Below are positions 34,583-45,815 of a DNA stretch of 64,000 nt, piece by piece. This DNA comes from Rhipidocladum racemiflorum (taxonomy: Eukaryota > Streptophyta > Magnoliopsida > Poales > Poaceae). Each line of letters starts with the position of its first letter. Positions within the stretch are counted from its first letter, which is position 1. The notes beneath the pieces are model-generated. The model was not told the origin of the DNA, ran no database searches, and worked only from the letters and a program-made list of their open reading frames with translations. The translations under genes and the position numbers were made by a program. Where the stretch lies: NCBI GenBank assembly GCA_036346355.1, contig CM070580.1, positions 61,396,854 through 61,460,853 on the forward strand, in the 5' to 3' direction.

Positions 34583-37500
34583 ATGAACCGGCAATGGATG
34601 TACAATGCGGACCGTCGCTCGAGAGAGTTCATTGATGACGTGCAGGCTTTTCTCGATGCGGCCATTGCATTCCTACCTCCAGGCAGCTTCATATGATGTC
34701 CGTGCGTAGATTGCAAGAACGAGAAGGAGCACTCACAGCGATGGCAGGTTATGAACCATTTGATGATGAGAGGTTTCATGCCAAACTATACCTGTTGGAC
34801 CAACCATGGCGAAGACGAGGAAGACGAGGAAGAAGACGAGGAAGAAGAAGAGGGATTCAACAATATCCCGGACGCCACGCAATGCTATTCCGTCGGAGAT
34901 ACACTCAGCGACTTTGGTGATGATGAGCTGGACCAGATGCTTCGTGACGGAGAGGGAGGCTACACAGAGGAAAAACAGTTCGAGAAGTTCCAGCGCATGT
35001 TAGAGGACCACAGAACTCCTTTGTACCCAAACTGTGGGCAGGACCACAAAATATTGCGTACCACACTTGAACTTATGCAATGTAAGGCCACAAATAGTGT
35101 GTCAGACAAGGGATTCGATGAATTGTTATCACTCATAAAGAAGTTGCTTCCAGAAGATAACACTCTGCCCGAATCTACGTATGAAGCAAAGGAAGTCGTC
35201 TGTCCTTTGGAATTGAAAGTACAGAAGATACACGCATGTCGTAGCGATTGCATCCTGTATCGCAATGCGTATGCCAATTTGGATATTTGTCCAGTGTGCA
35301 AAGAATCACGGTATAAGGTGAAGAGAGATGATGCAGGTGAAATAGGTGGGGAGCTTAAGAAGAAGAGACCTCCAGCTAAAGTGTTGTGGTATTTCCCTGT
35401 GATTCCCCGATTGAAGCGTATGTTTGCTAACAAAGCGCATGCCCAGATGATGCGTTGGCACAAAGAAGAGCGTAAGGATGACGGTATGCTTAGACACCCT
35501 GCAGATGGCTCACAGTGGAGGAAAGTCGATCGGACGTACCCAGACTTTGCACAAGAGGTGAGAAACATAAGGTTTGGGTTAAGTACCGATGGGTGAATCC
35601 TTTCGGAGAGTTGAGCAGCAACCATAGCACCTGGCATGTTACACTATGTATGTATAACATTCCTCCATGCTTGTGCATGAAGCGGAAGTATATTATGATG
35701 CCGTTGTTGATCCAAGGCCCCAAGCAACCTGGAAATGACATCGATGTCTACCTGAAACCATTGGTTGAAGATCTTGTGACATTGTGGGAGGATGGTGCAC
35801 GGGTATGGGATGAGTACAAAAGGGAGTATTTCACCCTACGTGCATTGTTATTTGTAACAATGAACGACTGGCCTGCTCTCGGTAACCTGTCCGGCCAAAC
35901 TATCAAAGGATATAGAGCTTGCGTCCAATGCTTTGATGAAACGGACAGCATGTACCTGAAAAATTCTCGAAAGGTTGTGTACATGGGTCACCGTAGGTTT
36001 CTTCCTACGAGTCACCCATGGCGGAAGAAGTGCAGGAAATTTAACGGGCAACTAGACCTTCGTGCTAGGCCTCAGCATCGTAGTGGGCCACATGTGCTTG
36101 CTATGGTAAAGAATCTGAAAGTAGTATTCGGAAAGGGTCCTGTAAGCAAACCTGTGCAGAATGAGGATGGTCAGGCACCAATGTGGAAGAAGAAGTCAAT
36201 ATTCTGGGACTTGCCTTATTGGGAAGTGTAACACCCCGGCATTTAATATGCCTGAATGCTACCAAACATAAGCTAAACAACATCTAAATACCACAATTAA
36301 ACATAAATTCCAACAAAGGCGCACATGCTAAAAACCGAGAATTCGGCAGCATCGCCTTTGTTTTAACATGAATTGAAGGAGCAACAACAGTATCACAAGT
36401 TATATCATAATGGAAAGCATCTAAAACAGCAATAACATGTGACATAGCAACAATATAAGTCCAGGATAAAGCATTCAACCACTTCATGAGCTAAACGAAT
36501 CAAATAATAAGACCGAGCACACAATTAAGCAATACTCCAAGTTTCATGGCAATACTTTCGTTATCATGACTCCAATTGATAACACTGTCTAATTTGTGTG
36601 GAGCTACGTGTAGATGTGTAGCTAAACCCTTTTCCCCGCATGCTGGTTTCATGGTACCTAAGAAAAACAACATAAACACAAGCGTGAGTTCATCACTCAG
36701 CAAGTATAATGTAATGGAACAAGAAAATACATTCCAATACCTTCATCACCACTTTTCACATACAATATCATACACAACTCATATTCATAGTGTAAGCATA
36801 TCATTGACATCATCATAAAACATCCTCATTTAACATCCTCATATAATGCAATGCAATGTAATGCAATGCGATGCACATATCTCCTGGAAACTCATACCGG
36901 TATGGTTGAGTACACACCCGTCGGTGTGCACCCTCTCTCCCCTTCCATCCCGAAGATGGAGGGTGCCTACTCCTCGCTTCCGTTCACCGCGGTGAATGGA
37001 ATCACGATGTAGGACTTACTCATTGGCTCTCCGGATTAGTTATAACTTTCTCACCGACCTTCCCGGACTAGTTATGACTTTCTCACCGCCTGGGCCATGT
37101 AATCATGCCATGTATGCAAATATGCCCACATCATAATTAACTTGTACATTAACACATGGCATCTTAACATGATAAACATACTCATCATATCATTGGCAAT
37201 CATTAAAGCATGGCAAGTGATCATATCATATAATCCATTTTCATCTAGTCTCAACAAGCAACCTACAAATCGCTATCCATTACAATACACTTGCCTCAAC
37301 CACGGGCGACGGATTGGCGAGAAGTAGAAGGCCCTCCTGGGATCACACCACCTAAACATAGGGACCACACACTCACAATCAAGCCCACAAAACAGTACGC
37401 AAACCCTCATCTACCCCGACATTGCCAACTACTCGCAAAACCCAAAAATAGCGGTTCTGTCCCGTCGGGATAGCAGCCTTCCAAAAGGCATAACTCGGGT

Positions 37501-40105
37501 TCTAAGACTCCAAATCAATTAAACGAGTATATCCTCGCGTAGCTTAGGAAATTTCTCAACTTTTTCTAGGTATAGGTAAAGACTGATTCGGACTCTAAAG
37601 TTGTTTAATCTACAAAATACCGTGATCTGTTCCAATCACGTCACAGATTTTAACACGCTCGGTAGAACAGCCATAACTTTCAAACGGCTGGGCGGAATTT
37701 AACATTCTTTATATCCACGGAAACATAATGAAATTATCTACAACTTCTTCAACATCCGTATGACCAAAATCGGATTCTAAATTAGCGAAAAAACGAACCC
37801 TAGGTCGACTGCTCATGCTGTCCGAAACAGAGAACGTGACCAACTCAAAAATCCATCTAATCTAATCAAATCCAGCACCACCAATTGATCTAAAAACTTG
37901 ATAATCATCCTTAGAACAGTACCTAGACCAACCCCAAGGATTCCCATGGCCATACCTTTGCCCAACGCACGAAAACTGAATGGATCTCCTCCCGGTTCGC
38001 TCCTCGCTCCTCGCTCCAATGGATGGATCCTCGAGGTGCAGGGGGTGGGGAGGCCACCCTAGGGCAGCAAGGGGGTGGAGGAGAGGTGGTGGAGAGGTGG
38101 GGAGCAATGGGGCAAGGGAGAGGGGGCGCATGCAAGGGAGAGGGGAAGGTGGGGGGCGGCTAGGGCTTGGAGGGAGAGGAGGGTCGCACAAAAGGGGATG
38201 GGGCACCCCAAGGGCTGGGGGAAACCCCTTTTACCAGCCCCAAATCTTATTCCTAGTCCTAAATGGACTCTTACTCCATCCCACCAAAGCCCACAACCCC
38301 CTCTTTTAGGCCCAAACTCCCCCGGGAAGGCCCAAAACCCTGGAAACGGCCCGGAAACGCTATTAACCTCCATACCCTATGGTTTTTAACCTTAATTCCA
38401 CATTTCATAAAGTTTTTTACCTTAACATTCACGTTAAATAATGTCACACCATTCCGTAGTGTCACAGGAAGTCTTGGAGGTTCGTCACTCACTTGACTTC
38501 ATGCACATCACGAAGAATATTTGCTTGAACCTGCTAGGCTACATAGATATGTACGTCCAATCAAAAGATACACTGCAGCTCAGAAGGACCTTAAACTCTT
38601 GGATCTGAGGAACGACCTACTTCCAGAAAAGAGAGAAAAAGGACAACATTACCTACATCCTGCGAGCTACACTCTAAGCAAAGAAGAGAAAAAAAACATG
38701 ATAGAGTGCCTGAATAATGTGAAGGTCCCTTCCGGATACTCATCGAATGTAAAGAGACTCATAAACACGAAAGATAATAAAATCGTACACCTGAAATCCC
38801 ATGACTGTCTTGTGTTGATGACACAGTTGCTCCCAGTGGCTATGAGAGGTATACTGCCCGAGTGGGTCCGGGGGACAATCACAAAGCTGTGTTCTTTTTT
38901 CAACGCGATTTCGCAGAAGGTCATCGACCCAGATAAACTAAGTAAGCTGCAGGATGACGTGGTACAAAGTGTGGTTTGTCTTGAGATGATATTTCCTCCT
39001 GCGTTCTTTGATATTATGGTTCATCTCACTGTTCACCTTGTCAAAGAGATAGGTATTCTCGGACCCGTGTATCTGCACAACATGTTCCCTTTCGAGAGGT
39101 ACATGAGTGTGCTAAAGAAGTATGTTCGTAACCGTTCTCGTCCAGAAGGATGCATTGCCGAGGGTTATGGGACAGAGGAGGTGATTGAGTTTTGTGTGGA
39201 TTACATTAATGATCTAAATCCGATCGGCGTCCCTATATCATGCCATGAGGGGAGGCTACGTGTAAAAGGGACACTAGGAAGGAAAGCATTTGCATGTAAT
39301 GATCTTCTTACATTTAAGCAAGCACATTTCACTGTTTTGAAACAATCAACGGTGGTTGCCCCGTATGTTGTTGAGCACAAGAGTATTATACGCCGTGAAT
39401 TCCCTGGGAGGTCTGAGGATTGGATAACACTGAAGCACATGGATTCTTTCGGCGCTTGGTTACAAAACTACATCCTTTTCAAAGGGTCAGACAATGAACA
39501 GTTGCAACAATTGGCACGGGGACCTTCTATTGAAATCGTGACATTCAAGGGGTACGAGATAAATGGTTACACATTTTACACCAGATCCCAGGATAACAAG
39601 AGCACCAATCAGAACAGCGGTGTCCGTATAGATGCCGAAGACAACAAAGGCAAGGTGGACACATATTATGGTTTCATAGAAGAAATATGGGAGCTTGACT
39701 ATGGACCTTTAAAGGTCCCTCTATTTAAGTGCCAATGGGTCAAACTGACTTCAGGCGGCGTAAAGGTCGACAAATACGGCATGACAACAGTAGACCTCAC
39801 GCAAGTCGGCTATAGGCGCGAACCGTTCGTCCTTGCAAATGATGTGAGACAGGTCTTCTATGTAATAGACATGTCAAGCAAACCTAGGAAGCAGAAAGAT
39901 AATAATAGTAAGCCAAAGCGACACGTTGTTCTCCTAGGCAAACGAAGGATTGTCGGAGTTGAGGACGTCACAGATGAGGTATAATCAGTTCGACGAGCTC
40001 CCTCCTTTTGCGGTGGATGTTGACATAAGCCTCCTGAATGACACAGACGTGGATGCTCCTTACATACGTCACGATCATAACGAAGGAAGACTTGTAAAGA
40101 CATAG
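34583..40105 (+). pseudogene. CACTA 2 TNP2 transposase, split by solo LTR
   Basis: The ATG at 34583 follows a TGTAG acceptor. The N-terminal associated domain reads MNRQWMYNADRRSREF, with a TGA (probably from an Arg CGA codon) just before CPCVDCKNEKE. An acidic linker (EDEEDEEEDEEEEEG) follows, then the TNP2 core, including PLELKVQKIHACRSDC and FGLSTDG. A 1-nt loss at about 35591 shifts the frame to YIMMPLLIQGPKQPGNDIDVYL and on to IFWDLPYW. The solo LTR 36227-38466 is inserted there. After it come HSLDFMHITKN, a shift near 38577, and then an intact 487-codon frame (38521-39984) with DUF4218 (GPVYLHNMFPFERYMSVLKK) and DUF4216 (YYGFIEEIWELDYGPLKVP, FVLANDVRQVFYV). A conserved tail (QFDELPPF...DHNEGRLVKT) continues in another frame to 40105. 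The host-level function would be transposase; this copy is dead. Confidence 0.92.
36227..38466 (-). mobile_element. Solo LTR of family A in TNP2, TSD GGAAG
   Basis: This complete 2,240-bp LTR runs TGTAACACCCCGG to GTAGTGTCACA. It is flanked by the perfect duplication GGAAG at 36222-36226 and 38467-38471. It interrupts the transposase codons just after WDLPYW. No internal sequence remains, so it arose by LTR-LTR recombination. It is very close to the LTR at 1-2117. Confidence 0.96.
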
Positions 40106-40207
40106 TATGGTACTACTTTAAATGTAGTAGAATTGTATAAACTTATTTATTTGAACTTGTGTGATCATTTTTAGACGTGTCCTCTAATGCATTACGTGCT
40201 TATTTGA

Positions 40208-40413
40208 AACAATAAAGAAATAAAGAAACAATAAAGAAATAAAGAATAGAGAAACAATAAACCTCATGAAATAAACAACAAACAATAAAGAAATAAAGAA
40301 TAGAGAAACAATAAACCTCATGAAATAAACAATAAAGAATAAAGAAACAATAAAGAAATAAAGAATAGAGAAACAATAAACCTCATAAAATAAACAATAA
40401 AGAATAAAGAATA
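40208..40413. repeat. AT-rich minisatellite after CACTA 2 TNP2
   Basis: Three to four units of about 60-65 bp are built from AATAAAGAAATAAAGAATAG and AAACAATAAACCTCATGAA. It lies just past the transposase stop and contains many AATAAA motifs, which could serve as polyadenylation signals. Confidence 0.75.
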
Positions 40414-40548
40414 CATGTTGTTATTAAGAGACATAGTAAATATGTTGTACATAACCGCTTGTAGAACTATCTCTCTACAAGCGGTTTGAATTACGAACCG
40501 CTTGTAGAACTTTCTACAAATTTTTTAAAAAAGAAGGGCCTGCGGGGC

Positions 40549-40618
40549 GCGAGTGGGGCTCGAACAGTCGACCTCGCGGCTGGCAACTAGCATGCACTCA
40601 AGCGCTCGCGCTAGCCAG
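40549..40618 (-). other. tRNA-like remnant 1 in CACTA 2
   Basis: The minus strand reads TGGCTAGCGCGAGCG (D-arm/A-box-like), an anticodon-arm-sized stretch, GAGGTCGACTGTTCGAGCCCC (B-box in context). The order and spacing fit a tRNA, but the acceptor stem is not convincing. It is a likely tRNA-derived relic. Confidence 0.45.
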
Positions 40619-40845
40619 GGGGGAGAGGAGAGTTCTTGTTAACCAGAGTAGGTAACACTTTGTTTTAAGTGTTATGTGTCGGTCCTTTTACAAGCGGTTC
40701 GTAGTCCAAACCGCTTGTGGAGATATATTCTACAAGCGGTTCCAATTAATAACCGCTTGTAGAACTATCTCTCTACAAGCGGTTCGAATTACGAACCGCT
40801 TGTAGAACCCTCTACAAAATTTTTAAAAAAGAAGGGCCTGCGGGG

Positions 40846-40916
40846 CGTGAGTGGGGCTCGAACAGCCGACCTCGAGGCTGGCCACGAGCCCGCACTCAAG
40901 CGCCCGCGCTAACCAG
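40846..40916 (-). other. tRNA-like remnant 2 in CACTA 2
   Basis: This is the duplicated, diverged copy of the previous module. The minus strand reads TGGTTAGCGCGGGCG, then GAGGTCGGCTGTTCGAGCCC. A-box- and B-box-like parts are kept while other bases differ. Confidence 0.45.
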
Positions 40917-41239
40917 AGGGAGAGGAGAGTTCTTGTTAACCAGAGTAGGTAACACATTGTTTTAAGTGTTATGTGTCGGTCCTTTTACAAGCGGTTCGTA
41001 GCCCAAACCGCTTGTGGAGATATATTCTACAAACGGTTCCAATTAATAACAGCTTGTAGAAATCTCCCTCTACAAGCGGTTCCAATTAATAACCGCTTGT
41101 AGAACTATCTCTCTACAAGTGGTTCGAATTACGAACCACTTGTAGAACTCTCTACAAGCGGTTCGAATTACGAACCGCTTGTACATGTCACGTTTACAAG
41201 CGATTCAAATTACGAACCGCTTGTAAAAGTGGTTTCCCA

Positions 41240-41424
41240 TATATATACTTGTGCTCTCTCACACTTGGTCACAATTCCAATTTTTGCCAAGTCCCGCGCC
41301 GTCGACGCCTCGCGCCCTGCTTGCCTCCTCTGCGCACCGCGCCGACACCGCCTCCGCCACCGCGCCGGACTCTTCCGCGACCATGCCGACGTCGCCCTGC
41401 ACCACCCCACCCCGGAGGAGCTAG
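41240..41424 (+). promoter_or_regulatory. Promoter and leader exon of CACTA 2 second gene
   Basis: A TATATATA box (41240-41247) follows the repeat block. Downstream the composition switches to GC-rich leader sequence that ends at a donor (GGAGCTAG|GTATTG, 41424/41425). The coding exon starts only at 45816, so a long intron, now holding a microsatellite and a solo LTR, separates them. CACTA 1 has the same layout. Confidence 0.5.
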
Positions 41425-41523
41425 GTATTGCTGTCTCTACACCCCCAGCTCGCTCTCTCACTGTTGCCCATAAGGTGTTCGACGAAAAGCCCACAAGGCG
41501 TTTTCATGTTGTTGATGGAATTT

Positions 41524-42240
41524 TTATGTGTGTATGTATGTTGGTGATGGTATATGTGTGTTGGTGATGGTATATGTGTGTTGGTGATGGTATATGTGTG
41601 TTGGTATATGTATGTTGGTATGTATGTTGACATAGTATGTTGGTATGTATGTTGGTGATGTTATATGTATGATGGTATGTTGGTATATGTATATTGGTGA
41701 TGTTATATATGTTGGTATGTATGTTGGTGATGGTATATGTGTGTTGGTGATGGTATATGTGTGTTGGTATATGTATGTTGGTATGTATATTGGTATGTAT
41801 GTTGACATAGTATGTTGGTATGTATGTTGGTGATGTTATATGTATGATGGTATGTTGGTATATGTATGTTGGTATGTATATTGGTGATGTTATATGTATG
41901 ATGGTATATGTATGTTGGTATGTATATTGGTGATGGTATATGTGTGTTGACATAGTATGTTGGTATACGTATATATGTATGTATGTTACATATATATATG
42001 TTGGTATGTATATTGGTATATGTTGTTATTAAGAGACATTATTAATTGTATGTATGTTGTTATATATGGTGGTATACGTCTATATAACATACATACATAC
42101 ATACATATATGGTGGTCGTGTCTAGCATATCCTTTTTTGGACATAGTGATAGTGTCTAACAAAAATATACATATATATATTGGTATATATATATATGTTG
42201 GTATGTATATTGGTATATGTTTTTAGCACATACACTGCAT
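41524..42240. repeat. TATG/TTGGTGATGG microsatellite region
   Basis: Irregular arrays of TATGTTGGTGATGGTATATG units and simple TA/CATA runs fill the leader intron of the second gene. Long open frames here (His/Thr/Tyr-rich) are translated repeats and not genes. Confidence 0.85.
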
Positions 42241-42332
42241 TTTTCCCACGACAATTTTTTGTCTTATGGAAACGATCAACGATCACCTCATTAGTGATCG
42301 TGTCTAGCATATCCTTTTTTGGACATAGTACA

Positions 42333-45300
42333 TGTCAGGACCCCGAATTTGCAAATCCGAACCCTCTGTGTATTCAACACTAGTCCAGGAACGCGCTAGT
42401 GCACACAGTCTTAACATCGGTAAATATCACAATCATACCATTCGATGCTAATAAAGTACTTTTATTTAAATAACCAAACTGGTTACTCGACCTTATGGTC
42501 AAGTCACAAATGTACGCCTCGCAGGACGATACTTATTAAAAGAGAAATAGTAGCAATGAAAATCAAATAAGGTAACATCGTGGCGCCATCCAAAGATACC
42601 ACAGGCAATCGACCGGGCTCGCTCCCTACGTGACGGATCCTCTTGGAGCTCCCCTCCAAAGTGGCGTAGTCTCCTCTTCAGCGGTGTTGTGTTGAGGCAA
42701 GGGTGAGTACTTGGTACTCCGCAAGTCATGCAGAATGCAGGCTAATATACTATATGCATGGCTTGGTACAAAGGAATAACTCAAGGTATATTTGGCAGTA
42801 AATAGCATTGGACAAGTAATATAAGTAGATTCGAAGCGGTAGAAATAAGTAAAGCATAAATAACTTTTCAAGAAGTTTAGTAAACATCTTTCCCATCCTA
42901 AACCACATTTCCATCAACTTCATTATTAATCCAGCCCAACCTTTCAAACCAAAGTTATTTTTGAGAAAATCTAACCCTTAACTGTAATTCCCGAGCGATG
43001 TCCAATACCGCGGACACGGCTATTCGAATAGATTGTACACTCTGCAGAGGTTATGCACTTTACCCACAAGATACAGTCAAACACCACAAAGGCGAGTTCC
43101 CGTAACAAAGTCTTTCGGAAACTTCTAACAATACAAGTGGTCCTCCGGTTATTGCGCAAGACTAACCCTTCCCTTCGCTAAGGCGAAGTCTAGGCCAATC
43201 AACCGTTAGATGGGTACTGGCCTCGGCCAGATGACGCTCCCCGCACAACTTACACAAAGGGTGTAGTTGACCTCCTGAGGTCCCACAGTGCGTTATGAGC
43301 AACTTAGTCAACTAGGTCCGTCCCAGTACAGACATGTGGTTGCACGTTAGACCCAGTTCAAAGGCTTGCAAGGTTAAGTCCTTAGGGTGACCAGGGCAAG
43401 ACTACCCGAAGAACCAAATCAACATCCCCAATGCCACAACTGGCCCACTGATTACTCTTGCCACATGCCCTGGCCGAAATCAGCGTTTATCAAACCCCAG
43501 TTGATTACCATGCACCACGTGCCATCAACATCACATGATACTTTTCCAAAACAGGTTCAACATGTCATTAAGTCAATATTAACATTTGATTATCCAAAAT
43601 CATGTCATGAGCACGTAGCAGGTCTAAGCAGTATACTACAACGGTCTAAACCCATGTTGGCAATTTAATAATATCCAACTAGTAATCCACAACTAGGGTG
43701 ACAAGGGGTCATGGCACATACTTAAATAATCAAGGTGTCATACAGCAAATTGGTATTTATCTAATTCCCCAAATTTAAATAAAGTATTTTCTAATTGAAC
43801 TAGCATGCAATAGGTTAAATCAAAATAGATTTCGAAATAGGATCAACATGGTCAAAGCACAACTTGCCTTCAAAAAGTACTTGTTCTTGGTCTTGAGTTG
43901 GATCCTGAGTCAATACTTCTCCTTCGAATCCTTCCGGCACTTCAACGTCTACTCGTAAAGCGTGCAAATAGCAAATACACGAATAAACAATAGGCAAAAA
44001 GTGTCCAAACATCCAAATAAAATCCATAAACAGAGAGAACATAATTTTATGAATTTTTAGAAACTGGAATCATCAAATTTGGAGTTAAGATGCAAAAGTT
44101 ATGATTATTTAAAGTTCAAATAATCAATTAAATAATTTTACAGAGAAAAACTTTAGTCCAAAAATTAAATAAAATTCATATTTAGGTAGATCTCAATTTT
44201 ATACAAATTTAGAAATTTGAATCCCTCAAATCGGAGTTGAAACGCATAAAAGTTATAAGCGTTTGAAGTTTGAATCAAATCAAATTATTATTTCGAATTA
44301 ATAAATCATTTTCTTTTCGGAAATTAATTATTGCGTCAAAGAAGGACACGTGTCAGCCTCGATTGGCCTGGCGTCGGCCGATCCATGGACGTGGTCCACG
44401 CTCGGCTCGGGTCTACCGTGGACTCGGTCCAAGAATCCACGTGTCGCTGACATGTGGGCCCCACCGCCCGGCCGGGGTCTCACGACGCTGCGGATCGCGG
44501 TGACACGTGGGCCCTTCGACACGCTGGTCCCGCGTGTCGAGACACGCCCCACGCCGCTGCGGCGCGCTAAGCACACGTGGCACAATCTCGGCCGGTTGAT
44601 TTGAAAATCAACGGCCCGTATTGAATCTGGATACCACGCGTTTGGGTTAACGCGGTCAATCCACGCCGTTGGATCCAGATCTAACGGTTAGGATCTAACC
44701 TAGCTCTAACGGCGTTAGGGCGCACGTGGAACTCACCGTAGCAGTCGGATCCGGATCGGACGGCGGAGAAAGCTCGAAGTCGGCGATGGCGGCGCTGAGT
44801 CGGGTTCACCGAGGTCGGAGAAGGCGACCAACGCGGCGGCGTTCTGGGGCTGCTCCGGCGAAGTGAAAGACCACCTCGGGTGCGCCTTGGCCGGACGGTT
44901 CCGGAACCGGGCTCAGACGCGGCGGAGGACGGCGGACGGTGGCGAGGCGAGACAAAAACCGTGGCGGCGCTTCACGCAACTACGGCGAGCGATTCCGGCA
45001 AACCTACGGCGGCTAGAGCTCGGTGGGTTAGGGCAAAGAGTGCGCGGGGTCACGGCGGTCCTCGGGGTACCACCCGGTACTTAAATGCCCTCGGCATGCG
45101 CGCACGGGATGGAGCCCTAATCCCAGCAGCGGCGACAGCGGCGGAGGAGTCGGCTCGGACTCGGCGGGACGACGACGCCGCGGCCGTCCGGCACGATCGG
45201 CCGGGATCGCCGACGGCGTGAGCAGTTCGATCGGATCCGATCGGATCGGTCGGCTGAGTTGGACCGTTGGATCTCGATCCAACGGTTCACAGGCTTAGGG

Positions 45301-45706
45301 TTTGGACTTGGTCCGGTCGAGTCACGTGGCTCGGGTCGGGTTCGGGTCGGACTCGAACTCGAGTCTGACTCAGGCTCGGTCGGATGAACAGTACAAACCC
45401 ACTCGCATTTTCCAGCGATTTAATAATTAAAATAATTCCCAGTAATTCATTTAATTCATTAAAAATAGCAAAAGACTCAGAAAAATTCCCGAAAAATTCT
45501 GGAAAATATTTTGGGTCATTTTGGACTCAAATAAAATATTTCCAACAAAATTTTATTTGCAAAGTTTAATTCTTTAATTAATTCAAAATGGAATAAATTC
45601 AAATAAATTCCAAATAAATCCAAATAAATTCCAGAAAATTCCAAAAATTCACCAAAGTGCCAAATCACACATGAATTTAAGGAAAGCAAAATTTTGGGGT
45701 GTTACA
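42333..45706 (+). mobile_element. Solo LTR of family B, TSD GTACA
   Basis: This complete 3,374-bp LTR starts TGTCAGGACCCC and ends GGGGTGTTACA. The perfect duplication GTACA lies at 42328-42332 and 45707-45711. It is nearly collinear with the solo LTR at 5742-9168 and encodes nothing. It sits in the leader intron of the CACTA 2 second gene, between the promoter near 41240 and the ATG at 45816. Confidence 0.96.
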
Positions 45707-45815
45707 GTACATATTGGTATATGTTGTTATTAAGAGACATTGTACATATATGTTGTTACAAATGTTTTCGCATTTAAGGTTACATTATATCAACATTTTT
45801 TTGGAATTAGGATAG

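Larger units (their letters stand above)
40446..41228. repeat. Internal block of CACTA 2 subterminal repeats
   Basis: Many copies of CTACAAGCGGTTCGAATTAC and the inverse AACCGCTTGTAGA occur here, including a duplication of about 300 bp (40470-40770 and 40770-41075). The block ends about 12 bp before the TATA box of the second gene. The same unit forms the terminal arrays at 33787-34020 and 49660-50024. Confidence 0.88.

Noticed and set aside
40208..40413. CRISPR-like spaced repeats
   Set aside because: Units run head to tail without unique spacers, in a plant transposon; this is a minisatellite.
40549..40618. Functional tRNA gene
   Set aside because: A- and B-box-like parts are present, but acceptor-stem pairing and a standard anticodon loop are not convincing.
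41504..41953. Minus-strand frame rich in His, Tyr and Thr
   Set aside because: It is a translation of the TATG/GGTGATGG microsatellite, which stays open because of the repeat.
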